DNA from: Bacteroidales bacterium
GTDB lineage: Bacteria > Bacteroidota > Bacteroidia > Bacteroidales > UBA932
Assembly (NCBI GenBank): GCA_015060455.1
Contig: SUYM01000020.1
Coordinates: forward strand, 1-60,821
DNA length: 60,821 nt
Direction of reading: 5' to 3'
Of the stretch, positions 33,346 through 42,126 are shown in pieces. Every line of letters starts with the position of its first letter. The stretch's first letter is position 1. The notes beneath the pieces were generated by a model. The model had not been told where the DNA came from. It worked only from the letters and a program-made list of their open reading frames with translations, and ran no database searches. A program made the translations under genes and the position numbers.

Positions 33346-34761
33346 ATGGGTACATTGGTTATAATATTAGCGGCGGCGGTGCTGCTTTCGGCTGTGGCAG
33401 CCATCTTTGCCATGGCACTTAAATCCGCACGAAATGAAAAGGAACAGGCTTTGGAGATGCTCAGAGCCAGTCATGAGGCAACGCTTGATGGTCTGAGGAC
33501 AGGTCATCAGGCTGCATTGGACAGTATGCAGAACGGCTATGAGATGACTATCGCCGAACTGAAGGAGGGACATAAGCGTGAGGTCGAGCAGATAAAGTCT
33601 GCCGGAGAGAAGGCGCTGGAAGAGTTGAAGGCGGGATATGAGAAATCAACTGAGGAACTCAAAAAGTCGCAAGAAGAGGCCCTGAATCAGCAGATTGAGA
33701 AGGTGAAGGCGCAGGTGACCGCAGAGAGCGAAAAGATGCTCAAGGCACGTGAGGAGGAACTGGAAAAAAGGGCAAAGCAGACTTTTGAGGCTATCACGGG
33801 CGGTCTTGATAAGAATATCAAGGATATGAAAGAAGCCTTCGAGCAGAACCGCAAGACCCACACGGAGACATCTCAGAGCCTGAAGGAGAATCTGGAAAGC
33901 GCAGTAAAGCATCTTCGTGAGCAGACTGTTTCAATAGGAAACAAGGCTGACAACCTTGCAGATGCGCTCCGTGGCAGGAATAAAATCCACGGAACCTGGG
34001 GCGAAGCCGTTCTGCTTAATATGTTGGCCAGTGAGGGTATGACTCTCGGGCGAGACTTTGATAAGGAAATGGTGCTGCGCGATGAGAAGGGAGAGACTGT
34101 GGTCAATGAGGATACATCCAAGGGACTGCGTACGGATATTATTCTTCACTATCCGGATGGAAACGATATAGTCATAGACTCCAAAGTCAACCTTACGGCA
34201 TTGGCCGATTATCTTGAGGCATCTGACGAAAAGACAAAGGACGAGGCTGCAAAGAGGAATCTTGATGCCATCAAGAGGCAGATAAAGATATTGTCAAAGA
34301 AGGATTATAGCAGGTATCTCCAGCCAGGTCACAAGATGCTTGACTTCGTAATTATGTTTGTGCCTGTATATTCGGCTCTCAGACTGGCTTATGAATATGA
34401 CCGTTCACTATGGCAATGGGCTTATAGTCAAGGTGTTCTCATTACTACTGAAGAGACCCTAATGCCGTTCCTGCGCATGATACGCATTGCTTGGACATCC
34501 CAGGAGCAGGTGGCTAACCAGAAGCAGATAATTGCTGCTGCAGAGACAATTCTCGCTCGCGTTTCAGATTTGTGCACCGCCCACGCCAAGATGGGCAAGA
34601 AACTGGAAGAAGCCATGGACCAGTATGAGGCCTGCGATAAGAAAATCCGTGACAGGGGTCAGAGCATAGTAGGAGCCGCGAACAAACTCATTGACCTTGG
34701 TGTTCCCCGCAATCCTAAGAAAACACTCCCTGCGCAGATCGGCATGGAGGATGATGTGTAG
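33346..34761 (+). CDS. rmuC: DNA recombination protein RmuC
   Basis: RmuC-family protein limiting inversion between short repeats; it has a PD-(D/E)XK-like fold. The 471 residues start with a membrane segment (about 3-25), then a long Lys/Glu coiled coil (about 30-175), then the conserved RmuC domain (GTWGEAVLLNMLASEGM, DIVIDSKVNLTALADYLE, VPVYSALRLAYEYD). ATG 33346 fits family N-termini; an internal ATG at 33412 would remove the membrane helix. It is a single gene between a repeat array and a terminator. Confidence 0.93.
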   Translation: MGTLVIILAAAVLLSAVAAIFAMALKSARNEKEQALEMLRASHEATLDGLRTGHQAALDSMQNGYEMTIAELKEGHKREVEQIKSAGEKALEELKAGYEKSTEELKKSQEEALNQQIEKVKAQVTAESEKMLKAREEELEKRAKQTFEAITGGLDKNIKDMKEAFEQNRKTHTETSQSLKENLESAVKHLREQTVSIGNKADNLADALRGRNKIHGTWGEAVLLNMLASEGMTLGRDFDKEMVLRDEKGETVVNEDTSKGLRTDIILHYPDGNDIVIDSKVNLTALADYLEASDEKTKDEAAKRNLDAIKRQIKILSKKDYSRYLQPGHKMLDFVIMFVPVYSALRLAYEYDRSLWQWAYSQGVLITTEETLMPFLRMIRIAWTSQEQVANQKQIIAAAETILARVSDLCTAHAKMGKKLEEAMDQYEACDKKIRDRGQSIVGAANKLIDLGVPRNPKKTLPAQIGMEDDV

Positions 34762-34803
34762 TGGGTGAAATGTAACTATTTGTTCTGCAATATTTTATAA
34801 TGA

Positions 34804-34832
34804 TTAAGGTGGGATGAAATGACCCACCTTAA
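34804..34832. terminator. Bidirectional terminator between rmuC and argH
   Basis: TTAAGGTGGG (34804-34813) pairs perfectly with CCCACCTTAA (34823-34832). It lies between convergent genes. Confidence 0.75.
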
Positions 34833-34895
34833 TTTGCGTAATACACTGAGAATTAGTAACTTATGTTGCACCCTAATCGTTGCAGGGGTGATCGG

Positions 34896-36221
34896 TTAAA
34901 ACTCTGCCGCCTTCTGCATTTTCTCCGCGATGCGGTCGTTGCACAGGTTGCCGAGGCTTCCGAGAGAGGTGTGATGCAGATCTTCCGGCGAAAGTTGTCC
35001 GTTTGTCTTTCCTGATGCGCCCTGATAGCGGAACTTTCCTTCATTCACCTCTATGCCGACTGACTTGTATGCGTCTCTGAACGGCATTCCTTCGAGCGTT
35101 CTGCGGTTGACCTCCTCGACCGTGAACAGATAATCATATATAGGTGCGTCAAGAATGCCTTCCTTCACGATGATGTGCTGGAGCATGTAGTCTGCCATGT
35201 GGAGGCACTTGTGCATCAGTTCGAGGGCAGGGAAAAGTATGTCCTTAAGTAACTGGAACTCACGATGATAGCCATGAGGCATGTTGCTGCAAAGTATGCT
35301 GATTTGCGTTTCGGCAGACATGATCATGTTGCATTTGCCGCGCATGATTTCCCATACGTCCGGATTCTTCTTGTGAGGCATTATGCTGGAGCCGGTGGTG
35401 AGTTCGTCAGGGAATTTGATGAATCCGTAGTTCGGACTCATATACATGCAGCAGTCTGCGGCGAACTTGTTGAGGGTCAGAGCGATGGCTCCCATTGCAG
35501 AGGCCACTGCGCGCTCTGATTTGCCGCGGCTGAGTTGTGCTGCGACCACGTTATAGTCGAGGCTTCCGAATCCGAGCAGGTCGGTGGTCATCTGCCTGTC
35601 GAGCGGGAATGAACTTCCATATCCCGCAGCGGAGCCGAGAGGATTCTGATCGGTCACGTTGTGTGCACCGTGAAGCATGTACATATCGTCAGCAAGTGCC
35701 TCGGCGTATGCCCCGAACCATAATCCGAAAGATGACGGCATGGCTACCTGGCCGTGGGTATATCCCGGCAGAAGTATGTCCTTATGCTTTTCGCTGAGGC
35801 TTTGGAGAGTCGCGAACAGCGCCAGCAACTCCTCGCGCAGTTTCAGGGTCTCGTCTTTGAGGAAGAGTTTCACGTCAACGAGCACCTGATCATTACGGGA
35901 ACGGCCTGAGTGGATCTTCTTTCCTATATCTCCCAGACGGCGTGTCAGAAGCAGTTCGACCTGAGAGTGGATATCCTCCACGTCATCTTCAAGCACAAAT
36001 GTGCCCGCCTCGATTTCAGAGAGGATATGCTGCAGTCCGGCAGTCAGAATCTCAAGTTCATCGGCAGTCAGCAGCCCGATCGATTCAAGCATCCTGATGT
36101 GCGCCATCGATCCCTGCACGTCATATTTTGCCAGACGCATATCCAGTATGCGGTCATTTCCCACTGTAAAATCTTCCACCAGGTCCGTCGCCTGTGTTCC
36201 TTTGCTCCAAAGTGTACTCAT
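34896..36221 (-). CDS. argH: Argininosuccinate lyase
   Basis: Splits argininosuccinate into arginine and fumarate, the last arginine step. The 441-residue protein carries the fumarase/ASL signature GSSIMPHKKNPD, the HSGRSRNDQV substrate loop and GYTHGQVAMPSS. It is the most downstream gene of the minus-strand arginine cluster. A short repeat of the TCTCGAGCGGAGTCGAGAGATCT type separates it from the M20 gene. Confidence 0.95.
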   Translation of the reverse strand: MSTLWSKGTQATDLVEDFTVGNDRILDMRLAKYDVQGSMAHIRMLESIGLLTADELEILTAGLQHILSEIEAGTFVLEDDVEDIHSQVELLLTRRLGDIGKKIHSGRSRNDQVLVDVKLFLKDETLKLREELLALFATLQSLSEKHKDILLPGYTHGQVAMPSSFGLWFGAYAEALADDMYMLHGAHNVTDQNPLGSAAGYGSSFPLDRQMTTDLLGFGSLDYNVVAAQLSRGKSERAVASAMGAIALTLNKFAADCCMYMSPNYGFIKFPDELTTGSSIMPHKKNPDVWEIMRGKCNMIMSAETQISILCSNMPHGYHREFQLLKDILFPALELMHKCLHMADYMLQHIIVKEGILDAPIYDYLFTVEEVNRRTLEGMPFRDAYKSVGIEVNEGKFRYQGASGKTNGQLSPEDLHHTSLGSLGNLCNDRIAEKMQKAAEF

Positions 36222-36229
36222 AATACAAT

Positions 36230-36260
36230 ACTGTCATCTCGAGCGGAGTCGAGAGATCTT
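36230..36260. repeat. Short palindromic repeat between argH and the M20 gene
   Basis: GTCATCTCGAGCGGAGTCGAGAGATCT is an imperfect palindrome of the GTCGAG...GAGACATCT family; it abuts the stop codon of the M20 gene. Confidence 0.6.
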
Positions 36261-37480
36261 TAAAAATTTTCAATAAAATCTATATATGTCCGGATGCCTC
36301 CGGCTATTTCATCGACGAAGACAAACTCATCCTTTTTGTGGGAGCGGGACGAGTTGCCCGGACCCATCTTTATTGCGTCGCAGTCTATGCGCATCCAGTC
36401 CGATGTGGTCGGTGATGAGAAGGTCTCTATGCCGAGGGATTCTGCTGCTTTTTGAAGAGGGGAGTCTTCTGCTGTGGCGCTTGAACGGTTGCTCAGGTTG
36501 CGCGCTTTGAGGTCGCTCCGGCAGATGCTTTGCAGTTCGGCGAGAATCTCCTCGTTGGTGTATTGCTCGGTCGGTCGGATGTCTATGACGAAGGTGCAGG
36601 TGTCCGGGATCACGTTGTGAGCGGTGCCTGCGTTTATCTGCGTCACGTTTATGTTGACTTTGCCCATGCGAGGGGATATCTTCGTGAACTGGTGTGCCTT
36701 GATGGCTGCTATGTCGCCCATCGCAATGTCTATGGCGTTTATGCCTTCGTTACGAGCCGCATGTCCGCTGACCCCGTGTGCCGTGGCGTCTATTACGAGC
36801 AGTCCGCGCTCTGAGGTTGCGGCCTTCATGCCTGTTGGCTCGCCGATTATGGCAAGGTTGACCTCGTCTTTGATTGTTGACCAGAGGCCGGTCATGCCGC
36901 CTTTTCCGGAGCGTTCTTCTTCGCAGGACAGGACAAGGAGCAGGTCAGCAGATGTCTCGACTGTGCTCGACATTGCAGCGTCTGTCATCCTGAGCCGAGC
37001 GTCAGCGGAGTCGAAGGATCTTTCAGCAAAATACCGGAAAGCAGCAATCATGCTGACTACTGATGCTCCGTCGTCATTGCTGCCGAGACCTGCCACGATA
37101 TCGTTTTCGCTGACTGCCGGCTTTGGCGCCTCTGGAAGGATGCCGCCTGCAATTTTTGCATTGATGACCTCTGCCGCTTTGGTATAGTCCGGACAATATG
37201 GGTCGAATGAATAATCCCCGCTGGCCTTGACCGTGTCAATATGGGCGCAGAGCATCAGAGTGGGCTTCCCTTCAAATGCTTCGGGGCAGATTCCCGGCTG
37301 CTCGGAAAGTCTTGCGGTGATATTGTTTCCGATCCGCTTATACGCAAGTCCTTTGCTGCTCATCCAGTTGCAGATGTGGGTGCACACCTTCTCCTCGCTG
37401 AATGATTCGGACGGAGTCGCTATCATCTCTTTCAGCAGGTCTGCCGCTTCGGCAGTCAGTATGTTGATTTTCGTTTCCAT
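36260..37480 (-). CDS. M20 family deacylase of arginine synthesis (ArgE/DapE-like)
   Basis: Zinc-dependent amidohydrolase of 406 residues, probably removing the N-acyl (succinyl or acetyl) group to give ornithine. Metal-ligand motifs are ordered as in M20 enzymes: LMLCAHIDTVK, GSNDDGASV, LSCEEERSGKGG and, near the end, SRSHKKDEFVFVDE. The argH-argB-argF' neighbourhood supports the arginine role. Residues about 153-170 (AERSFDSADARLRMTDA) are an in-frame copy of a dispersed repeat. ATG 37480 starts the true protein; the frame is open to 37627 only through repeat sequence. Confidence 0.85.
   Translation of the reverse strand: METKINILTAEAADLLKEMIATPSESFSEEKVCTHICNWMSSKGLAYKRIGNNITARLSEQPGICPEAFEGKPTLMLCAHIDTVKASGDYSFDPYCPDYTKAAEVINAKIAGGILPEAPKPAVSENDIVAGLGSNDDGASVVSMIAAFRYFAERSFDSADARLRMTDAAMSSTVETSADLLLVLSCEEERSGKGGMTGLWSTIKDEVNLAIIGEPTGMKAATSERGLLVIDATAHGVSGHAARNEGINAIDIAMGDIAAIKAHQFTKISPRMGKVNINVTQINAGTAHNVIPDTCTFVIDIRPTEQYTNEEILAELQSICRSDLKARNLSNRSSATAEDSPLQKAAESLGIETFSSPTTSDWMRIDCDAIKMGPGNSSRSHKKDEFVFVDEIAGGIRTYIDFIENF
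36970..37022. repeat. Dispersed repeat inserted in frame in the M20 gene
   Basis: TGTCATCCTGAGCCGAGCGT followed by CAGCGGAGTCGAAGGATCTTTC is the same module B as at 24604-25098. It is read through in frame as about 18 residues between two conserved motifs of the deacylase. Confidence 0.85.
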
Positions 37481-37497
37481 ATTCTTTTCATATCTCC

Positions 37498-37855
37498 TCC
37501 TGTCATTCTTTCGCATGCGCCTGAAGCGACTTCGTCGATTACTGAGCGTGAGCGAAGAATCTGTTACAGATGCTTCACTTCGTTCAGCATGACATGACAC
37601 GTCATTCCCTTCGCCTTTTCGGACCACTCCTCTGTCATTCTGAGCATAGCGAAGAATCTGTTACAGATGCTTCACTTCGTTCAGCATGACATGACACGTC
37701 GTTCCCGTCGCCTTTTCGGACCACTCCTCTGTCATTCTGAGCATAGCGAAGAATCTGTTACAGATGCTTCACTTCGTTCAGCATGACATGACACGTCGTT
37801 CCCGTCGCTGTTTCGTGCCGCCCGTCCGTGTTTTTGCCACTTTTCGCGGATGGCC
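37498..37855. repeat. 97-bp tandem dispersed-repeat array between argB and the M20 gene
   Basis: After a TCATTCTTTCGCATGCGCC-type element come three copies of a 97-bp unit (CTGTTACAGATGC starts at 37561, 37658 and 37755) containing GTCATTCTGAGCATAGCGAA and TTCAGCATGACATGACACGT. The right end shares the GCGGATGGCCC/CTTTTCGCGG sequence of 28325-28520 in inverse orientation. Confidence 0.88.
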
Positions 37856-38731
37856 CTATTGCAGAACTGTACCTTTGTCGTTCAAAAGGTTCTTTGCATG
37901 TTTGATTATCACCCTGCTCACTCCGCTGTCGATGGCCTTGAAGGAATTTGTCAGTTTCGGGATCATGCCGTCTGCAACTATGCCCCCGGATTTCAGTTCA
38001 GCGAACTTGTCCCTGTCTATCTCAGCAATCACGCTGCTGTCATCATCCTTGTCATACAGCACCCCGTCCTTCTCGAAGCAGTATATGAGTTCCACCTCGT
38101 GAGTCAGCCTTCCGTCATCGCTGCAATGGATGCAGTCCTCGCATGCCGAACATATATCGCGCCGGCTTCGGTATTTATATGCTGCCAGTGCAATGGCAAC
38201 TGATGAGGCTATGGTGTCGGCGTTGGTATTGAGCAGGTTGCCCTCTCCGTCATGGTTTATGGCATTGAACACCGGCACAATGCCTCTTTCAAGAAGCGAA
38301 TATATGAATCCTGCATCCACGCTGTCGGCCTTGACATCGCCCACATAACCATAGTCAACCATCTGGAAGCCAGGTTCATCGCAAATCTCCACTTTCACAG
38401 GCGGGCGTTTCGCAGCACGGATCACATTGCCGTCAGCACCGCATAGTCCTATGGCATTGCACCCTGCACCTTGAAGAAGGGCAACGATATTCTTGTTGCA
38501 CCACCCGGCATATACCATTGTGACGACTTTCAGGGTCGCCTCGTCTGTGACACGTCTGCCTTCCACCATCACAGGAGTCATCCCCATGGATTTCTGCATC
38601 TGGCTTGCCATGACACCGCCTCCGTGAATCAGCACCTTCATGCCGGGCATGGCAGCGAAATCGTGTACGAATGCTGCCAGCAGTTCCGGGTTATCGACTA
38701 TGTTGCCGCCTATTTTTATTACTTTTATCAT
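37856..38731 (-). CDS. argB: Acetylglutamate kinase (N-acylglutamate kinase)
   Basis: Phosphorylates N-acylglutamate, the second arginine step; the substrate may be N-succinylglutamate here, given the neighbouring ArgF'. The 291-residue protein has KIGGNIVDN, the IHGGG glycine loop, GLCGADGN and FNAINHDGEGNLLNTNADTIA. Between ALAAYKY and HEVELIYCFEKDGVL lies an insertion of about 25 residues with Cys194, 197, 200 and 203 in C-x2-C-x2-C-x2-C array, unlike ordinary ArgB. Start at 38731 (MIKVIKIGGN); seven codons further up is less likely. Confidence 0.92.
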   Translation of the reverse strand: MIKVIKIGGNIVDNPELLAAFVHDFAAMPGMKVLIHGGGVMASQMQKSMGMTPVMVEGRRVTDEATLKVVTMVYAGWCNKNIVALLQGAGCNAIGLCGADGNVIRAAKRPPVKVEICDEPGFQMVDYGYVGDVKADSVDAGFIYSLLERGIVPVFNAINHDGEGNLLNTNADTIASSVAIALAAYKYRSRRDICSACEDCIHCSDDGRLTHEVELIYCFEKDGVLYDKDDDSSVIAEIDRDKFAELKSGGIVADGMIPKLTNSFKAIDSGVSRVIIKHAKNLLNDKGTVLQ

Positions 38732-38754
38732 ACTTTGATTGTAGATTGCCACGT

Positions 38755-38820
38755 CGCTCTGCTCCTCGCTAATCGACGAAGTCGCTTCAGGCGTATGCGA
38801 AAGAATGACGTGTGGATATC
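38755..38820. repeat. Dispersed repeat between argF' and argB
   Basis: AATCGACGAAGTCGCTTCAGG and GCGAAAGAATGACG are a single copy of the element expanded in tandem at 57474 and present at 8450, 37505 and 51300. Confidence 0.75.
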
Positions 38821-39774
38821 TTATAAGTCCAAAAGAATCTGCTTCAAGATAGTCTGCGCTGAGACAACACGGTTTGCCGCCTCTGGAATCACGATCGACT
38901 GCGGACTTTCGATCACATCGTCTGTCACTATCATATTTCTGCGCACAGGCAGACAGTGCATGAAGAAGGCATCATTGGTCAGCGCCATCTTCCCGGAATC
39001 CACCGTCCAGTCGCGGTCAGTGCAGAGCACCTTTCCGTAATTGTCGCCCGAATATGCGGACCAGTTCTTTGCATATATGAAATCAGCACCCTCAAATGCC
39101 TTGCGCTGGTCATATTCCACCTTTGCGCGTCCCACAAATGAAGGGTCGAGTTCATAGCCCTCAGGATGCGTGATGACAAATTCATAGTCAGTCATATTGA
39201 TACCCTCGGCAAACGAATTGGCAACTGCCTGCGGAAGCGCCTTTGGATGCGGTGCCCATGTGAGCACTATCTTAGGCTTCTCCACCTTCTTGAACTCTTC
39301 GATGGTTATCATATCGGCAAAGGTCTGGAGCGGATGCCTTGTGGCTGCCTCCATGCTGAATACAGGCTTGCCTGAATATTTGATGAACTGGTTGATTATT
39401 ACCTCGTTATAATCATCTTCCTTGCTCTCGAACTTTGCAAAGGCGCGCACTCCTATCACATCGCAGTAACTTCCCATGACAGGGATTGCTTCAAGCAGAT
39501 GCTCCGGTTTGTCGCCATCCATGATGACTCCGCGCTCAGTTTCCAGTTTCCATGCTCCCTGATTGATATCCAGGACTATGACGTTCATGCCAAGATTCAA
39601 TGCAGCCTTCTGGGTGCTCAGACGTGTACGCAGGCTGGAATTGAAAAATATCATCAGCAGGGTCTTGTTGCGGCCCAGCGTCTGGTCTGCATAAGGATTT
39701 TCCTTTACATATTTCGCAGCCGCAAGGGCATCTTTGAGGTCACCAAGTTGGGTGACGGATGTAAAGTGTCTCAT
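38821..39774 (-). CDS. argF': N-succinylornithine carbamoyltransferase
   Basis: Carbamoylates N-succinylornithine to N-succinylcitrulline in the Bacteroidota version of arginine synthesis. The 317-residue protein closely follows the Bacteroides ArgF' pattern I know: FFNSSLRTRLSTQKAALNLG (carbamoyl phosphate), DINQGAWKLETERG, the DKPEH loop whose Pro favours succinyl over acetyl substrates, and FMHCLPVRRNM. ATG 39774 (MRHFTSVTQLGDL) fits family N-termini; 39780 (MIMRHF) is equally possible. It is the first gene of the arginine cluster. Confidence 0.92.
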   Translation of the reverse strand: MRHFTSVTQLGDLKDALAAAKYVKENPYADQTLGRNKTLLMIFFNSSLRTRLSTQKAALNLGMNVIVLDINQGAWKLETERGVIMDGDKPEHLLEAIPVMGSYCDVIGVRAFAKFESKEDDYNEVIINQFIKYSGKPVFSMEAATRHPLQTFADMITIEEFKKVEKPKIVLTWAPHPKALPQAVANSFAEGINMTDYEFVITHPEGYELDPSFVGRAKVEYDQRKAFEGADFIYAKNWSAYSGDNYGKVLCTDRDWTVDSGKMALTNDAFFMHCLPVRRNMIVTDDVIESPQSIVIPEAANRVVSAQTILKQILLDL

Positions 39775-39801
39775 AATCATGTTTTCTTCTTATAAAAACC
39801 A

Positions 39802-39809
39802 CAAATTTA
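39802..39809 (-). promoter_or_regulatory. -7 box of the arginine cluster
   Basis: TAAATTTG on the minus strand matches TAnnTTTG, about 27 bp before the ArgF' start. No good -33 element was seen, so this is moderate evidence. No ARG-box-like palindrome was found. Confidence 0.5.
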
Positions 39810-39891
39810 CATAAAAAGTCTCATTATATGCACTCTTTGAGTGAAATACCCTGTGATAGCGGGGAAGTGACCTGAGTTTTATGTAAACGAA

Positions 39892-41232
39892 TCATATTTT
39901 CCTGTTTCTCCACCTGCCGCTGCGCAGGAAGGCGTAGCAGATTATCAGAAGCGCTATGGCGTAGATGTGTTCGGCACTCCAGCATATTGCGACATCAAGT
40001 TTGAGTATGCCTGCTGTTATTGTACAGTAGATGGTATAGATTACAAGGGCGGTCAATTCCAGACGGAAGGCTGCCTTTGTGCTTCCTGTGCCTGATACGG
40101 CTTGAAACAACACCATGGCACCGACGGTGAATATGTATGAACTGCACATTACTACCATTGATGGCACTGTTGCAGGAATCAGGTCAGGGATGTCTGTGTA
40201 TATGCTTATGACGGCTTTGGGGAACAGGCAGAAGAGCAGGGCGCAGCCCAGAACGATGGCGTATGAGAGTTTTAGGATACGTTTTATAAGCGACATTACC
40301 TTATCTTCTCTGCCGGCCCCGATGATGTTGCTGACAAGTGTGCTGCATGTCGAAGAGAATGCTGCAAGAATCATCCACAGCAAGCCTGATATGCCCCTGA
40401 CTATGTTGGATATCGCAAGGGAGCGTTCTCCAAGATGCTCGATGTATAGGAAGAATATCAGCCAGGTGAATATGGACACGATATGCTGGACCATCGTCCA
40501 TGAACACACCGGCAACATGGCTCTTATCTCCTTCCAGTCAAATGCTCCGGGACGCTCAAGCGCATATCTGGTCCGGTCACATTTCAGGCGGGTGTATATC
40601 ATGAAGAATATGAGGGATACCAGTTCTGCGAGAGAGGATCCGACAGCCGCTCCGGTGATGCCAAGTGCCGGGAATCCGCAGTGGCCGAAGATGAGTATCC
40701 AGTTGAATATGATATTGGAAAGGACCATTACTACTGAATTGGCAGTTAAGGCCTTTGTCTGTGTCGTACCAACGTAGAATGCCCTGTACATCACTGTGCA
40801 GAAGGCGAACATCATGCCCGGCAGTCTCCACCTTACATAGTCCAGGGCTGCTTCATATATTGCTGTTGATGACACCATGTGTTTCATCAGCAGAGGTGAA
40901 AGCAGTTCAGATGCGATAATCAGCAGGACGCCTATTCCGAGAAGGAAATACAGCCCGTTCCAGAATACTTTGCCGGTGTCGCGGAAGTTGCCTTCGCCAT
41001 TTCTACGGCCTATGATTATCTGCGCGCCGATGCTGAATCCGAATCCCGCCATGAACAATACCATATAATATACTATGGCTATGGCAGATGCGCCTAATTC
41101 CACCTCTCCTACACGTCCGAGGAAGGCTGTGTCGGTCATGCCGATCATCTGTTCCATTACCAGACTTATAAGGATAGGGTAGGCTACTTTCCAGATGTTT
41201 CTGTATGAATATGTGCCGGGTGTCTTGGACAT
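39892..41232 (-). CDS. MATE family efflux transporter
   Basis: Polytopic inner-membrane cation/drug antiporter-type protein of 446 residues with about 12 hydrophobic segments in two homologous halves. The opening (VAYPILISLVMEQMIGMTDTAFLG) and the internal repeat match DinF/NorM-like MATE proteins. The substrate cannot be told. Its start overlaps the truB stop by 1 nt (TGATG), so it is translationally coupled to truB. Confidence 0.9.
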   Translation of the reverse strand: MSKTPGTYSYRNIWKVAYPILISLVMEQMIGMTDTAFLGRVGEVELGASAIAIVYYMVLFMAGFGFSIGAQIIIGRRNGEGNFRDTGKVFWNGLYFLLGIGVLLIIASELLSPLLMKHMVSSTAIYEAALDYVRWRLPGMMFAFCTVMYRAFYVGTTQTKALTANSVVMVLSNIIFNWILIFGHCGFPALGITGAAVGSSLAELVSLIFFMIYTRLKCDRTRYALERPGAFDWKEIRAMLPVCSWTMVQHIVSIFTWLIFFLYIEHLGERSLAISNIVRGISGLLWMILAAFSSTCSTLVSNIIGAGREDKVMSLIKRILKLSYAIVLGCALLFCLFPKAVISIYTDIPDLIPATVPSMVVMCSSYIFTVGAMVLFQAVSGTGSTKAAFRLELTALVIYTIYCTITAGILKLDVAICWSAEHIYAIALLIICYAFLRSGRWRNRKI

Positions 41233-42122
41233 CAGTGGGTCAGTTTTTCCAATGCCTGCTCTACGCTGAGGGCGTTTTCTATGCGGAAGATGCCGCTGCG
41301 GCTGCGTTGGAGGGAGTCAAGATGTGCGCCGGAGTTGAGCGCTTCTCCGAGGTCGCGGGCGAAGGCGCGGACGTATGTGCCTTTGCTGCATGACATCCTT
41401 ATGACGGCGCGTGGCAGGCCCAATGCGGTGTTGTCGGTTACGTTTATTCTGCTGGAAGCATTTGATCCGGTGGCACGGTCCTCGCCCTCCAATCTCCGCT
41501 CTCCTGTACTGCGTTCAAATGCCAGCAGTTCCAGTTCGCTGATATTGATTCGTGATACGCGTATCAGGCTCTCTGCTGCGGAGTCTATTTCCGAGCCGGG
41601 AGCAGAAGTTTCACCCTCCGTTCCACTGTGCTGCTTGTACAGTTTCCGTGCAAGTTCATACGCGCGGACTCCATCGACTGATTTGGCGGAGAACAGGGGC
41701 GCAATCTGGTCCTGCTCTCCGATAAATGCCGGGAGTGCCCTGGAAACAGCATCTGCTGTAATATGTTCATGAGGGAACATCCTGTCGATTTCCTTTTCCA
41801 GGTCGTACGAAGGCGTGGTCGCGCCGAAGGTCACTCCTGCAACATATTCCTTGTCATGTGATTGCAGCGTTTCCGCCAGTTTGGTCGCCTTGCCTATACA
41901 CACAAGCAGCACGCCTGTCGCCAACGGGTCCAGCGTGCCGGCATGTCCTACTTTGAGGTTCTTCTTGCCGAAATGACGGATGGCGGCGTACTTGACCTTT
42001 CTGATCACGTCCGCCGATGTCCATCTGTATGGCTTGTCTATGGGGATGATTATCCCGTCCGGGTAGTCCTCTATGTTTCTGCTCAGAGGTGCGCTGCCCG
42101 GAGTGAGTATGAGTGCTTCCAA
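41232..42122 (-). CDS. truB: tRNA pseudouridine(55) synthase TruB
   Basis: Makes pseudouridine 55 in the tRNA T-loop. IIIPIDKPYRWTSADVI, VGHAGTLDPLATGVLLVCIG (catalytic Asp), YVAGVTFGATTPSYD and CSKGTYVRAFARDLG are all family motifs. No ATG precedes the domain outside rpiB; the TTG at 42122 lies 4 bp after the rpiB stop and gives 296 residues. An ATG at 42221 would overlap rpiB by 95 bp. Two extra loops (SGTEGETSAPGSEIDSAAES and RSTGERRLEGEDRATGSN) make it longer than most relatives of about 240 residues. Confidence 0.88.
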   Translation of the reverse strand: MEALILTPGSAPLSRNIEDYPDGIIIPIDKPYRWTSADVIRKVKYAAIRHFGKKNLKVGHAGTLDPLATGVLLVCIGKATKLAETLQSHDKEYVAGVTFGATTPSYDLEKEIDRMFPHEHITADAVSRALPAFIGEQDQIAPLFSAKSVDGVRAYELARKLYKQHSGTEGETSAPGSEIDSAAESLIRVSRINISELELLAFERSTGERRLEGEDRATGSNASSRINVTDNTALGLPRAVIRMSCSKGTYVRAFARDLGEALNSGAHLDSLQRSRSGIFRIENALSVEQALEKLTH

Positions 42123-42126
42123 TGGA

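Noticed and set aside
37481..37627. Longer N-terminus for the M20 deacylase.
   Set aside because: The extra 49 codons are repeat-derived (SCHAERSEAS...), and family N-termini begin near METKINIL.
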